Made by a program: the position numbers and the translations under genes | Source: Pseudomonas sp. 14P_8.1_Bac3 | GTDB lineage: Bacteria; Pseudomonadota; Gammaproteobacteria; Pseudomonadales; Pseudomonadaceae | Length of the DNA: 64,000 nucleotides | Direction of reading: 5' to 3' | NCBI RefSeq assembly: GCF_025466085.1 | Contig: NZ_JANLOD010000006.1 | Span: forward strand, 62,001-126,000 | The notes under the pieces: model-generated | What the model was told of the DNA's origin: nothing | Seen by the model: only the letters and a program-made list of their open reading frames with translations | Databases searched by the model: none | Part shown: in pieces, positions 8,437-17,347 of the stretch | How the letters are laid out: every line of letters begins with the position of its first letter | Position numbering within the stretch: position 1 is the first letter of the stretch

Positions 8437-9180
8437 TCAGCAGGTTTTCATCATGCCGCCATCGACAGCCAGCACCTGTCCCGTCACGAACTGCGCATCC
8501 TCACTGGTCAAAAAGAGCATCGGCCCGACCATATCGTTCGGCACCGCCATTCTTTTGAAGGCCTGTAAATTTACAATGCCATCCCGTACGGCGTCGGGTA
8601 TGTGACTCGTGCCCGGAGTCGCGGTCAGCGCGGGTGCGAGGGTATTAACGGTAATGAAGTCCTTGCCCAAATCATTGGCCAGTCCTCGGGTAAAGCCAAT
8701 GACGCCCATCTTGGTTGCCATGTAATGGCTGACGCCGACGGCGTTGGTGACGATCGATGTCGAGGACACATTGACGATGCGCCCCCATCCATTCGCTCGC
8801 AACATCGGCACGAATACTTTTGCACTTAAAAACATACTGTCGAGATTGATTTCAAACGTGCGCCGCCAGGTTTTGAATTCCAGATCATCGAAGTGCACAT
8901 TGGGATAGATCCCGGCGTTGTTGACCAGAATGTCGCAGCGACCGTATTGGTTTTTGACCAACTCTCCGGCAGCGATCCAGTCGGCTTCCTGACTGACATC
9001 ACAATGAATGGCGATGGCCTTGCCCCCAACCTCCTCGATCAGCGCACAGGTTTGCGAAAGGTCGGCGATGTCCAGCAGGGCCAGGGCGGCGCCACGCTGT
9101 GCCAGTTGAATCGCCAGTTCCTGGCCAATGCCCTTGGCCGCGCCAGAAACAACGGCGACTCGATTTTTATGGGTTTGCAC
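8437..9180 (-). CDS. Short-chain dehydrogenase/reductase (SDR)
   Basis: 247 aa from the GTG at 9180, chosen because GGGG precedes it and it gives the classical SDR length; a TTG at 9246 is an alternative. The cofactor motif is GAAKGIG near the N-terminus, then NNAG. The catalytic Ser is in the SSTSIVTNAVG stretch and the catalytic pair is YMATK (Tyr-x3-Lys). It is expected to oxidise or reduce an alcohol/ketone with NAD(P). It is the last gene of the long minus-strand operon, 74 bp after the SMP-30 gene. Confidence 0.9.
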   Translation of the reverse strand: MQTHKNRVAVVSGAAKGIGQELAIQLAQRGAALALLDIADLSQTCALIEEVGGKAIAIHCDVSQEADWIAAGELVKNQYGRCDILVNNAGIYPNVHFDDLEFKTWRRTFEINLDSMFLSAKVFVPMLRANGWGRIVNVSSTSIVTNAVGVSHYMATKMGVIGFTRGLANDLGKDFITVNTLAPALTATPGTSHIPDAVRDGIVNLQAFKRMAVPNDMVGPMLFLTSEDAQFVTGQVLAVDGGMMKTC

Positions 9181-9254
9181 GGCGTCTACCCCAAAAGTTA
9201 AAGGCTGTCGTTGCCCGCCGCACAACACTATCGAGTAGCGCGGCAAGGTCAGGT

Positions 9255-10130
9255 TTAACCACCAAAACGCGGCTCTGGCAGCCCTTGCACACCCAAACCA
9301 CGAACGGCGAAAAGACTCCCGCGCATCACGTTGTCACCCGGATAGCGTGGCAACGGTGGTTTGGCCATCGAAGTGACAAACAACGTATCCATGTCAGGCC
9401 CGCCAAAGTTGACGCTGGTGATCTTCTTCACCGGCATGTCGATGACCCGATCGAGGCTGCCGTCCGGCGCAAAGCGGCACAACTTACCGGCGTAGACCTG
9501 AGCATTCCAAAGATAGCCTTCGGCATCGACCGTCGAGCCGTCGGTGGTGGTTGTCTCGGTAAAACCTGCTTTGGTGAAGGTGCGACGATTGGCGATGCCG
9601 CCGGTTTCGAGGTCGTAGTCATACGCCCAGATCTCACCTGAAAAGGTATCGGAGAAATAGAACGTCGAACCGTCAGGGCTCCAGCACGGCCCGTTGGAAA
9701 TCGCAAAACCTGAATCGAGCGTATGCACCGACAAATCCGGGTCAATGCGAAACAGCGTGCCATCGGCGAAGCCCTCGCGGGTGTCCATGCTGCCGACGAT
9801 GAAACGCCCACGCGCGTCGACCTTGCCGTCATTCAGGCGGTTGTGAGGCTTGTCTGGCTCGGGATTGATGATCAGCTGTGTCTCGCCCGTGCCGAAGTCG
9901 AGGAAGTGAAACCCCGAGCCCAACGCCACAATGGCACCGCCAGTACGGCGCAGCGCCATCGAACCGATGGTGTCGGGCATCTCCCACGTGCGCACCTCGC
10001 GACCGTCAGCGGTGCAGCGATGAACGCGACCGCCGACCACGTCGATCCAGTACAGGCGCTGCTCCTGCACATCCCATACAGGGCCCTCGCCGAGAGTGGT
10101 TTTTACGTCCACCAGAACATCGATCTGCAT
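9255..10130 (-). CDS. SMP-30/gluconolactonase (LRE) family hydrolase
   Basis: 291 aa six-bladed beta-propeller. Candidate metal ligands of the family are present: Glu in LGEGPVW, Asn in NRLNDGKVD, Asn in ISNGPCWSPDG and Asp in DGSTVDAEG. Enzymes of this family hydrolyse lactones in a Ca/Zn-dependent manner, mostly sugar lactones but also aromatic lactones such as dihydrocoumarin. No sugar pathway surrounds it, so a lactone formed during catabolism of the target compound is more likely (inference). It is preceded by a 75-bp gap from the VOC gene. Confidence 0.9.
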   Translation of the reverse strand: MQIDVLVDVKTTLGEGPVWDVQEQRLYWIDVVGGRVHRCTADGREVRTWEMPDTIGSMALRRTGGAIVALGSGFHFLDFGTGETQLIINPEPDKPHNRLNDGKVDARGRFIVGSMDTREGFADGTLFRIDPDLSVHTLDSGFAISNGPCWSPDGSTFYFSDTFSGEIWAYDYDLETGGIANRRTFTKAGFTETTTTDGSTVDAEGYLWNAQVYAGKLCRFAPDGSLDRVIDMPVKKITSVNFGGPDMDTLFVTSMAKPPLPRYPGDNVMRGSLFAVRGLGVQGLPEPRFGG

Positions 10131-10204
10131 GTTATCTCCTGGATTTTCCTGAACGGAATGAGGCGATCCGACCCAAGCTGAACCGCAATATTGAGCGGAA
10201 CTGC

Positions 10205-10696
10205 TTAAGCTTTTGGTGGTTCGGCGATGGTGATGAACACGCCGTAAGGGTCTTTGAAGCTGAACCAGGTCATGGTCAGGTTTTGCCCAGGCTTACGGAT
10301 GATGATGTCCTTGGGCTCGCAAACCACTTCGACACCTTCGTACGCGCTGATCTTTTCAAAGGCTTCGCGAGTGTTTTCAACCAGCAGTGCAAGACGGGTA
10401 ATCCCGACCTGATTCATCAAGTCGTAAGGGCCATCGCCGATGATGGTTGCCGGCTTGGTGTACTCGATCAGGTTGATTTCCGTGGCGTGCCTGGCATCAG
10501 CACCTGCGGTGAGGATGTGATGGGCGTAAATACTGATCTCATCTTCGGCGAAACCCAGCAGCGGGCCATCCGCTTCATCGGTTCTGGTTTCAAAGGTCGA
10601 AACAAAACCCAGTACATCACGGTAGAACTTGAGGGCCTGATCGACGTCCGGGACAGTGATGCAAACGTGAAGCAGTTTTTTAACCAGTGCGTTCAT
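10205..10696 (-). CDS. Small VOC-superfamily protein
   Basis: 163 aa, start ATG 10696 (MNALVKKLLH); a longer upstream frame has no support. One glyoxalase/bleomycin-resistance repeat pair: HVCITVPDVDQALKFYRDVL at the start, TRLALLVENTREAFEKI in the second half and KDPYGVFITIAEP at the end. It is a paralogue of the gene at 11768-12241. VOC proteins include isomerases, lyases and extradiol dioxygenases. At this length it would work as a dimer with a metal site between repeats. Reaction unknown. Confidence 0.85.
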   Translation of the reverse strand: MNALVKKLLHVCITVPDVDQALKFYRDVLGFVSTFETRTDEADGPLLGFAEDEISIYAHHILTAGADARHATEINLIEYTKPATIIGDGPYDLMNQVGITRLALLVENTREAFEKISAYEGVEVVCEPKDIIIRKPGQNLTMTWFSFKDPYGVFITIAEPPKA

Positions 10697-10715
10697 GACT
10701 TTTACCGCCCTTTGA

Positions 10716-11072
10716 TTAGCCGTTCCAGGTGTTAGTGAGGTCGTAACGAGTCGCCCATTGGACGTCGTACACCTTGTCGCCCCAGGTCTTTGTCTTGTCT
10801 TCACCCGCTTCAATGCGCGACGGGCTCTTCATCCAGTCTTCGAATTTTTCCTGGCTGTCGAACTCATAAATCGTCAGGTACGTCGGGCACGGCTGGGTGG
10901 TTACGCCGACGTGATAGGTCTCCTCGGCCAGTTTGAAACGACTGACTTTTCTCACGCAGTCACCCTGCATCAACATCGGTACATGCACGTCGTCGTACCA
11001 AACATTGAACTTGTCTTCGTCTTCCGCTGAGCAATTGATGCCCACTGTCCAGATAACGGTCTGGTCATTCAT
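10716..11072 (-). CDS. EthD/dimeric alpha-beta barrel-like small protein
   Basis: 118 aa from ATG 11072. The residues KFNVWYDDVHVPMLMQ near the N-terminus are characteristic of EthD-like dimeric ferredoxin-fold proteins, where the His after Asp-Val is conserved. No catalytic assignment is possible. It lies between a VOC gene and an NTF2-like gene, so the operon carries a set of small enzymes of the kind that process reactive aromatic or polyketide intermediates. Confidence 0.7.
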   Translation of the reverse strand: MNDQTVIWTVGINCSAEDEDKFNVWYDDVHVPMLMQGDCVRKVSRFKLAEETYHVGVTTQPCPTYLTIYEFDSQEKFEDWMKSPSRIEAGEDKTKTWGDKVYDVQWATRYDLTNTWNG

Positions 11073-11197
11073 GGTTAAGTTTTCCAATATAAAAAGTTGC
11101 TGTTCGCCAGAGCCCCACAATGGAATTTCGGGCAATAGAAACCCCAGACCACTTCCGTCAAACAATCGGAAGTGGATCCGTCATTGCTGTTGACTGA

Positions 11198-11722
11198 TTA
11201 CTTTTTGGCGATGGCTTCGAAGAACCGGACCTTGCCTTCTTCGCGATGACTGCGCAGCGTGTGGGTGGTCATCACCGGGTGCTGTTCATACGCGGGCTCA
11301 GGGACATTCGGGTTGCCTGTCCAGGAAATCAGCCGGCACACACGATTGCTGATGCGCCAGCCTTTGTCGGTGCGCACCAGAATATCGTCGTACCAGCCAC
11401 GGCCCACCCAGTCAGGGCCACCCACTGCCGAATCACGGGATAACAGCCAGTCGCCGTAGGTCAGCGCGTAGGCCGTGTCGCCTTCCACGTGTACGCAGGA
11501 ACCGGTCATGGTGTGCATGTGATTGGTCAGCGTTTCATGGAAGTCCTTGAAGGCGAACTTAAGCGCACCGACCGACTTCCAGACGGCGCCGGCCGGCCCG
11601 AAATCAGCGTGGGCATCTTCGGTAAACACCTCGTCCAGCAAGTCCCAGGCGTGAGCGTCCAAGGCGACGCCATACAGGTTGATGACGTCAATAATGTCGG
11701 ACTTGTCTTGTGTGACACTCAT
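11198..11722 (-). CDS. NTF2-like/SnoaL-type protein
   Basis: 174 aa, ATG 11722. NTF2-fold opening (DIIDVINLYGVALDAHAWDLL, then FTEDAHADFGP) with a conserved Asp-Ala-His-Ala-Asp segment and a later YGDWLLSRDSAVGGPDW. It belongs to the same broad family as 5662-6216 but differs clearly in sequence. It is probably a small lyase/isomerase or a binding protein; no direct evidence of substrate. Confidence 0.8.
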   Translation of the reverse strand: MSVTQDKSDIIDVINLYGVALDAHAWDLLDEVFTEDAHADFGPAGAVWKSVGALKFAFKDFHETLTNHMHTMTGSCVHVEGDTAYALTYGDWLLSRDSAVGGPDWVGRGWYDDILVRTDKGWRISNRVCRLISWTGNPNVPEPAYEQHPVMTTHTLRSHREEGKVRFFEAIAKK

Positions 11723-11767
11723 TTAAATTCTCCGATTTTTCCGAGTAATAAATTCTACAAACACGGT

Positions 11768-12241
11768 TTACTTGCAGTACTCAATGACTTCCAGAACGTT
11801 GTCGAACGGGTCTTTGAACGTCAGGATCTTGAATTTGCCGCCGGTAGGCGCGATCACCACCTGTGGCTCGCAGAGGAAAACGATGTCGCCACGCGCCTTG
11901 AGCTTCTCATGAATGGCATCGGTGTCGTCTACACCGAACGCCATACGGTTGATGCCGGCGTGGTTCAGCGGCGCGGAAGCGTTTTTGTTGACCACGGTTT
12001 TAGGCTCGACGAATTCGATCAAGTCGATAACCGTGGCGTTTTCCTTGTCCTTGCCTACGAGGTGGTCGGCGTGGATTTCAATGATCTGGTTCGGGAAACC
12101 GAGGATTTCACCGGGCGCCCTTTCGTGGCGCAGCTTGCCGATGGACTCAAGGCCGAGCACGCCACAGTAAAACTCAAGTGCGGCATCGATATCAGCGACG
12201 GTGATGCACACGTGAAACAGGCGATTGATATAGCGATCCAT
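11768..12241 (-). CDS. Small VOC-superfamily protein
   Basis: 157 aa, ATG 12241 preceded by AAGGAA. It contains LFHVCITVADIDAALEFYCG, INRMAFGVDDTDAIHEKL and LTFKDPFDNVLEVIEYCK, i.e. the two beta-alpha-beta3 units of the VOC fold with His near residue 10 and Glu near the C-terminus as likely metal ligands. It is a paralogue of 10205-10696, three genes downstream in the same operon. Confidence 0.87.
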   Translation of the reverse strand: MDRYINRLFHVCITVADIDAALEFYCGVLGLESIGKLRHERAPGEILGFPNQIIEIHADHLVGKDKENATVIDLIEFVEPKTVVNKNASAPLNHAGINRMAFGVDDTDAIHEKLKARGDIVFLCEPQVVIAPTGGKFKILTFKDPFDNVLEVIEYCK

Positions 12242-12285
12242 GGTGTTTCCTTATTTTAGGTGGTGTGAAAAATCAGGTTGGTCAG

Positions 12286-14760
12286 TCACGGCAGGCATCG
12301 TTCGAATACCGGCTTCTCAGGTTTTCTCGCGGGGATAGGCGTCGATGTCGCCGGTTGCGGCGCTTTATCGGTCACTTCGACGACGGCACCGACGCGTGCG
12401 CTGGGCAGCAGAAACCGCGCCAGTGCCGGGATCAGTACCAAGGCGCCGAGCATGTTCCACAAGAACATGAAGGCGAGCAGCAGGCCCATGTCCGCCTGGA
12501 ACTTGATGGTGGAGAAATGCCAGGTCGCGACCGCTGCGGCCAACGTGACGCCAGTCAGCAACACCACGCGGCCGGTGAACTGCAGCGCCGTGGCATAGGC
12601 TTGTTTCAACGTGGCGCCGGCACGCATCTGCGCAAGCGTTACGCTCAACACGTACAGCGCGTAATCCACGCCGATGCCAACGCCAAGGGCGATCACCGGC
12701 AAGGTCGCCACCTTGACGCCCATGCCCAGCGCGACCATCAACGCTTCGGCCAGAATAGACGTGAGCATCAGCGGCAGCATTGCCACCAGCACCGCTCGCC
12801 AGGAGCGGAAAGTCACAAAGCACAGCAGCGCCACTGCTCCGTAAACCATGAACAACATCTGGTACCAGGCTTTGTGAACCACGATGTTCGTGGTGGCGTC
12901 GATCCCGGCGGAACCAGCTGCCAGCAGGAAGGTGGCGTCCTTGTCGTTGTTTTTGGCGGCGAAGCGCTCGACCAGGTCGACCACCTGTTGCAGGGTCTCG
13001 GCCCGGTGATCACGCAGGTAGGCGTACACCGTCAGCAAGTTACATTCTTCGTTGTACAGTTCGCGTGGCGCTCGGGCGGTGATGGTGTTGAGCATGCTCT
13101 GGTTGCTGGACAGGTCGTACCACAGCGGACTGCCCTCGTTCATGCCGACCATCAGGCGCCGTTGCAGGCGCGCAATCGACTGAGTGGATTCCACGCCCGG
13201 CAGATCCATCAGCTCCCATTCGAGTTGATCGACCCGACGCAACACGTCGTACTGACTGCAGTTGCCCTCGGAAGTCTTGACCATGATCGCGAAGAGGTCA
13301 TTGCTGGCGCCGTAGTTGCTGGTCAGGTAGCTGACGTCGCGGTTATAGCGCGAGTCGGCTTGCAACTCCGGAGCTCCCGGGTCGAGGTCGCCAACCTTCA
13401 ACTGAGTGCCGACGGCAACGCCAACCACCGCCAGAACCACGGCTGTGCCGATTGCTGCCGTGGCACGCCGTCCTTCGGTGAACCGCACCAGCCAGACAAA
13501 GAACGCACCGCTCTCCCCCGCTGCGGTGGCCGATTCCCGGCGCACGGCGCGTTCGGCGGCTTTACGGCTGACACCAACGTAGCTCAACAGCACGGGGAGC
13601 AAGATCAGATTGGAAATCACCAGGACCAGCACGCCGAGGCTGGCGGCGATGGCCAGTTCGCGGATCACCGGAATGTCGATCATCAGCAGCACCGCGAAAC
13701 CAACGGCGTCCGCCAACAGTGCAGTCAGGCCAGCGAGGAACAGGCGGCGGAAGGTGAAACGTGCTGCGACATAGCGGTGCGTGCCACGACCGATGTCCTG
13801 CAGAATACCGTTCATTTTCTGCGCACCATGGCTGATGCCAATGGCGAAGATCAGAAACGGCACCAGCATCGAATACGGGTTCAGCGAGTAACCCAGCAGC
13901 GGCAGCAGGCCCAGTTGCCAGAGCACGCCGGTCACCGATGTAATCACCACCAGCGCGGTGCTGATCACGTCGCGGTTGTACAGGTACACCATCGCCGCAC
14001 AGATGATCAGTGCGATGAAGAAGAAGCCGATCACCTCCTGCATGCCGTCCATGAGGTCGCCGGACAGCTTGGCAAACCCGGTGATGTGAATGGCTACCTC
14101 GTCACTGCTGTACTTGGCGCGCAATTGCTCAAGCTGCCTGGACAGCGCCGCGTAGTCCAGCGGTTTGCCGGCCGTGTCATGTTCCAGCAGCGGCACCTGA
14201 ATCACCGTCGAGCCGCCGTTGACCGCGACCAACTGGCCGATTTCGCCCGAGCGTTGCACGTTCATGCGCAACGCCTCGATCTTCGCCGGCGAGCCGTCGT
14301 AGTGCGCCGGGATCACCTGCCCGCCGTCCAGACCGTCTTCGGTCACGGCCGTCCAACGCACGTTTGGCGTCCACAGCGATTTCATGAATGCGCGATCCAC
14401 GCCCTGCAGGGTGAACACCTCATCGTTGATCTGACGCAGCGTTTCCAGATAGCGCGCGTTGTAGATGTCGCCCTTGCGTGCCTCCACCGCGATGCGTACC
14501 GAGTTGCCCAGGCCCGTCAGCTCTTTTTTGTGTTCCAGGTAGTTGGTGATGTAAGGGTGACCGGTCGGAATGGTCTTTTCGAAGCTGGCATTGAGCTTCA
14601 GGCTCAGCGCGCTGAAGCCCAGCAGGACGGTGACCAGCACGCACAAACACAGCACCAGGATGCGGTGGTTGAACACGGCGCGTTCGAGCGCAGAGCCCGA
14701 GTGCGGATCAAAATCTTCGAGCCGGCAAGCTCCGGTCTCAGCAGGTGTCACTGTGTTCAT
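12286..14760 (-). CDS. RND/MMPL-superfamily transporter
   Basis: 824 aa, ATG 14760. Topology is that of the predicted exporter group (COG1033-like): TM1 near residues 30-50 (ILVLCLCVLVTVLLGFSAL), a periplasmic loop to about 240, five TMs, a second periplasmic loop, then a repeat of five or six TMs ending with AFMFLWNMLGALVLIPALAR. This group moves hydrophobic molecules with the proton gradient. It is in one operon with YCF48, DUF1329 and DUF1302 proteins, a combination often found near genes for degrading hydrophobic aromatics, terpenoids or steroids. Direction of transport cannot be read from sequence. Confidence 0.92.
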   Translation of the reverse strand: MNTVTPAETGACRLEDFDPHSGSALERAVFNHRILVLCLCVLVTVLLGFSALSLKLNASFEKTIPTGHPYITNYLEHKKELTGLGNSVRIAVEARKGDIYNARYLETLRQINDEVFTLQGVDRAFMKSLWTPNVRWTAVTEDGLDGGQVIPAHYDGSPAKIEALRMNVQRSGEIGQLVAVNGGSTVIQVPLLEHDTAGKPLDYAALSRQLEQLRAKYSSDEVAIHITGFAKLSGDLMDGMQEVIGFFFIALIICAAMVYLYNRDVISTALVVITSVTGVLWQLGLLPLLGYSLNPYSMLVPFLIFAIGISHGAQKMNGILQDIGRGTHRYVAARFTFRRLFLAGLTALLADAVGFAVLLMIDIPVIRELAIAASLGVLVLVISNLILLPVLLSYVGVSRKAAERAVRRESATAAGESGAFFVWLVRFTEGRRATAAIGTAVVLAVVGVAVGTQLKVGDLDPGAPELQADSRYNRDVSYLTSNYGASNDLFAIMVKTSEGNCSQYDVLRRVDQLEWELMDLPGVESTQSIARLQRRLMVGMNEGSPLWYDLSSNQSMLNTITARAPRELYNEECNLLTVYAYLRDHRAETLQQVVDLVERFAAKNNDKDATFLLAAGSAGIDATTNIVVHKAWYQMLFMVYGAVALLCFVTFRSWRAVLVAMLPLMLTSILAEALMVALGMGVKVATLPVIALGVGIGVDYALYVLSVTLAQMRAGATLKQAYATALQFTGRVVLLTGVTLAAAVATWHFSTIKFQADMGLLLAFMFLWNMLGALVLIPALARFLLPSARVGAVVEVTDKAPQPATSTPIPARKPEKPVFERCLP

Positions 14761-14810
14761 TTCATTGGACTCTTATAAGGCGCATCGAGTGAGCGTGCAG
14801 GCGGATGTCG

Positions 14811-15923
14811 TCAACCAAGCCGGGACACTCCACCCATGCTGGTGGCCACCAGCCCACCGTCTGCGGCTTCGACCAGCGAGGTCAGCGGCACGCGTCGCGG
14901 CAGTTGCTGTTCGGCGAAATGCGCGCCGCCATCGCGACTGGCAAGCACTCGCCCACCCTGCGCCAACAGCATCACTCGGCCATCGCGCAGCTCGACGCTG
15001 GACAAAATCGTTAACGGCGCCGCCAGTTCGATGGCGTTCACGGTTGTACTTCCCGGGTCGATGCGGCACGCAGCCCCCAACAGCCCGGCAAAAACAAAAC
15101 TCCCACCGCGCGTGGCCGTTGCGGTGAAAAGGGTCCGTTCGGAAGGTGCCGCCAATGCGGTGAAGCTCGCGCCATCATCGTCGCTGCGCATCAGCACGCC
15201 CTGCTCGCCCGCTACCACCCAGGTTTTGGCATGGTGGGCAACCGCATACAGATGCATGCTCATGGGATTGGCCAGACGCTCGCGGCAAGGCGTCCAGGTT
15301 TTGCCACCGTCATCGGTGCTGGCGGCGAGGCCGAAGGCGCCCACCACCATCCCGTGCAACGCGTCGGCAAAACAGATCGACAGCAGCGGTTTGTCTGCAC
15401 CATCATCCACCAGGCGCTGGGCCTGCTGGACGCGGTGCTCGCGATCGCCATCGGTGTCGGGCAACGCCTGCGCCTGAACGAGACTGGCCGTTGCCAGGGC
15501 GATTCCATCGGTCTGAACAGACCAGTTCTCGCCACCGTCAGAGGTATGCAACACAACGCCACTGTGGCCAGCGATCCAGCCCTGACGGGCATCGACAAAA
15601 CTCGCTGATGTCAGCGTCACACTCACCGGCACGTGGGCCTGGCGCCAGTGTCGACCGCCGTCGTCAGACAGCACGACCATGCCGCGTTCGCCCAGCGCCA
15701 CCAAGCGGTCACCGGCCACCACCACGCGGGTCAGCACAGCCTGTGCTGCCCGTGGGGTCATGGTCGCCGGTTGGCCGAGCAACCCAGGCATGGCTGCCGA
15801 AGCGAACGCCACCGTGGTGGAAGCCAGCGTTGGGGCCAACAACACCTGCAAACCCACACCCAACCCCACCAGCAACAGCCCGCGACGGGATACGTCGACG
15901 CCTTCATTGTTGTTGTTATTCAT
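14811..15923 (-). CDS. YCF48/BNR-repeat periplasmic protein with Tat-like signal
   Basis: 370 aa from ATG 15923 (MNNNNNEG; ATG 15932 is an alternative). The N-terminus carries a twin-arginine pattern, SRRGLLLVG followed by a hydrophobic stretch, suggesting Tat export. The body has repeated propeller motifs of the photosystem II assembly factor YCF48 type: LSDDGGRHWRQ, HTSDGGENWS, STDDGGKTW, RSDDDGASF, ASRDGGAHF. It lies 50 bp upstream of the RND gene and 14 bp after DUF1329. I infer a periplasmic scaffold linking the RND pump with outer-membrane partners. Confidence 0.87.
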   Translation of the reverse strand: MNNNNNEGVDVSRRGLLLVGLGVGLQVLLAPTLASTTVAFASAAMPGLLGQPATMTPRAAQAVLTRVVVAGDRLVALGERGMVVLSDDGGRHWRQAHVPVSVTLTSASFVDARQGWIAGHSGVVLHTSDGGENWSVQTDGIALATASLVQAQALPDTDGDREHRVQQAQRLVDDGADKPLLSICFADALHGMVVGAFGLAASTDDGGKTWTPCRERLANPMSMHLYAVAHHAKTWVVAGEQGVLMRSDDDGASFTALAAPSERTLFTATATRGGSFVFAGLLGAACRIDPGSTTVNAIELAAPLTILSSVELRDGRVMLLAQGGRVLASRDGGAHFAEQQLPRRVPLTSLVEAADGGLVATSMGGVSRLG

Positions 15924-15967
15924 ACCGGTCATCTCATCAGGTTCATCGTTCAAGCGAGATACAGTCT

Positions 15968-17335
15968 TTAGCGAACGCCCTCTCCAGACAGGGACTCAGG
16001 CGTGAAGATGCGGTCTGGCAACGTGGCCTTGAGGTCGACTTGTTTGTCGCGCGGGAAATAGGCCGAGGCAAAGTAGCCGCCGCCGATCAGGTCGTACGAC
16101 ATATAGCCCGCGACGATGGTGCCGGGACCTGCCGGAAATACGGTGGGCAGGTTGTACGTCACTTTCCACAGTTGCCCCTGGGCATCCCAACGTTCGCCGG
16201 CGACAGCGATCCAGGTGTCCTCATCCAGATAAACGCGCAGGCGTGGGATGACATGGCGCTGACCGGCCTTGAGCGTGCCTTCCACCACCCACACCCGATG
16301 CTGCTCGAAGCGCACGAAATCCGGGTTGACGGTCTTTTCAGACATGAGCTTTTCCAGCGACGGCGCCTGGTGATAGCTGTTGGTGTTGTACGGCACGTAC
16401 ATTTCTTTCTTGCCGACCAGCTTCCAGTCGTAACGACCGATGGACGAGGAATACACTTCGACTTCGTCGAAATTGAGGATGCCACCCGCCACCGGGCTCG
16501 GTACGTCGCAGCAGGTCAGCGGCAGACGACGGACCCGGCGCTGGCCGGTCAAATAGACCCAGGTTTTCGACTCGATGTCGTTGATGTTGACGCGTTGCAG
16601 CAGGATCTCACCGGCACGGATCGGCGGGCCGGAAGTGTCGACGCGACGCACGACAATGTTGGAGCCGGCGGCCTGCCATTTCTCCAGATTGCTGTTCTGG
16701 TCGTAGTAAGGGAACGAACTCTTGGCGACGTTCTGCGAGACCGGAATCACTTTGCCTTCCGGCGTCACGCGAGCCAGGCTAGGTGTGGTCTGGTAGCTCG
16801 GGGTTGTCCATCGCAGCAGGTGGTTCCAGATCGCCTCTTCGCCGTTCTTCGGAATCGGGAACGGGATGCCGCCGTAGGTGCCTTTCGGGAAAGGACCGAG
16901 TTCGCCGGACGGATCCATCGTCGCCCGGGTAGCGTTGGCTAGAGTGTTGTCATACACCCATTGCGGCGCTGCTGCGGTGCGCCGGGTCGGGAACACTTGA
17001 ACGTTGAAGCTGGGGAACCGCTTCAACAGGCCCAGGGTGCCTTCGGTCAGTTTGTCTTTGTACTGATCGGCGTTCTGCGCCGTGATGGTCAGCAGCGCTT
17101 TGTCCTTGGAAAACAGGTCTGGAATCGCCGCCGACGTGGCAGAAGCATCGACCGGATAACCGCCCTCCCATGGAGGAATCGAGCCGTCCTTGTTGCCGGC
17201 ACGCTCGGCACCCAGCGGCGTCAGTGTGGTTTTCAGTTTGGCAGCTTCATCAGCCGAAACAGCAGCCTGGACGACCGGGGCTGTCAGTGCGGCGCACGCC
17301 AAAGCCAGCAGCGTCATGCGAGTGAACATGGTCAT
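15968..17335 (-). CDS. DUF1329 outer-membrane/periplasmic protein
   Basis: 455 aa with a clear Sec signal peptide (MTLLALACAALTAPVVQA, cut before AVSADEAA). The rest matches DUF1329 proteins (GNKDGSIPPWEGGYP, YDWKLVGKKEMYVPYN, RVWVVEGTLKAGQRH, AGYMSYDLIGGGYFASAYFP). This family adopts a LolB/LppX-like lipid-binding fold according to general knowledge; function in catabolism is not established. It lies 12 bp from the DUF1302 gene in the same operon. Confidence 0.88.
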   Translation of the reverse strand: MTMFTRMTLLALACAALTAPVVQAAVSADEAAKLKTTLTPLGAERAGNKDGSIPPWEGGYPVDASATSAAIPDLFSKDKALLTITAQNADQYKDKLTEGTLGLLKRFPSFNVQVFPTRRTAAAPQWVYDNTLANATRATMDPSGELGPFPKGTYGGIPFPIPKNGEEAIWNHLLRWTTPSYQTTPSLARVTPEGKVIPVSQNVAKSSFPYYDQNSNLEKWQAAGSNIVVRRVDTSGPPIRAGEILLQRVNINDIESKTWVYLTGQRRVRRLPLTCCDVPSPVAGGILNFDEVEVYSSSIGRYDWKLVGKKEMYVPYNTNSYHQAPSLEKLMSEKTVNPDFVRFEQHRVWVVEGTLKAGQRHVIPRLRVYLDEDTWIAVAGERWDAQGQLWKVTYNLPTVFPAGPGTIVAGYMSYDLIGGGYFASAYFPRDKQVDLKATLPDRIFTPESLSGEGVR

Positions 17336-17347
17336 TATTGTTTTCCC

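Noticed and set aside
12242..12285. Possible small gene between the VOC and RND genes
   Set aside because: Only 44 bp, occupied by the VOC gene's RBS and the RND stop region.
12265..14778. 837-codon open frame on the plus strand opposite the RND gene
   Set aside because: It is the antisense shadow of a GC-rich coding region; its translation is rich in His, Arg and Gln with no motif or RBS.
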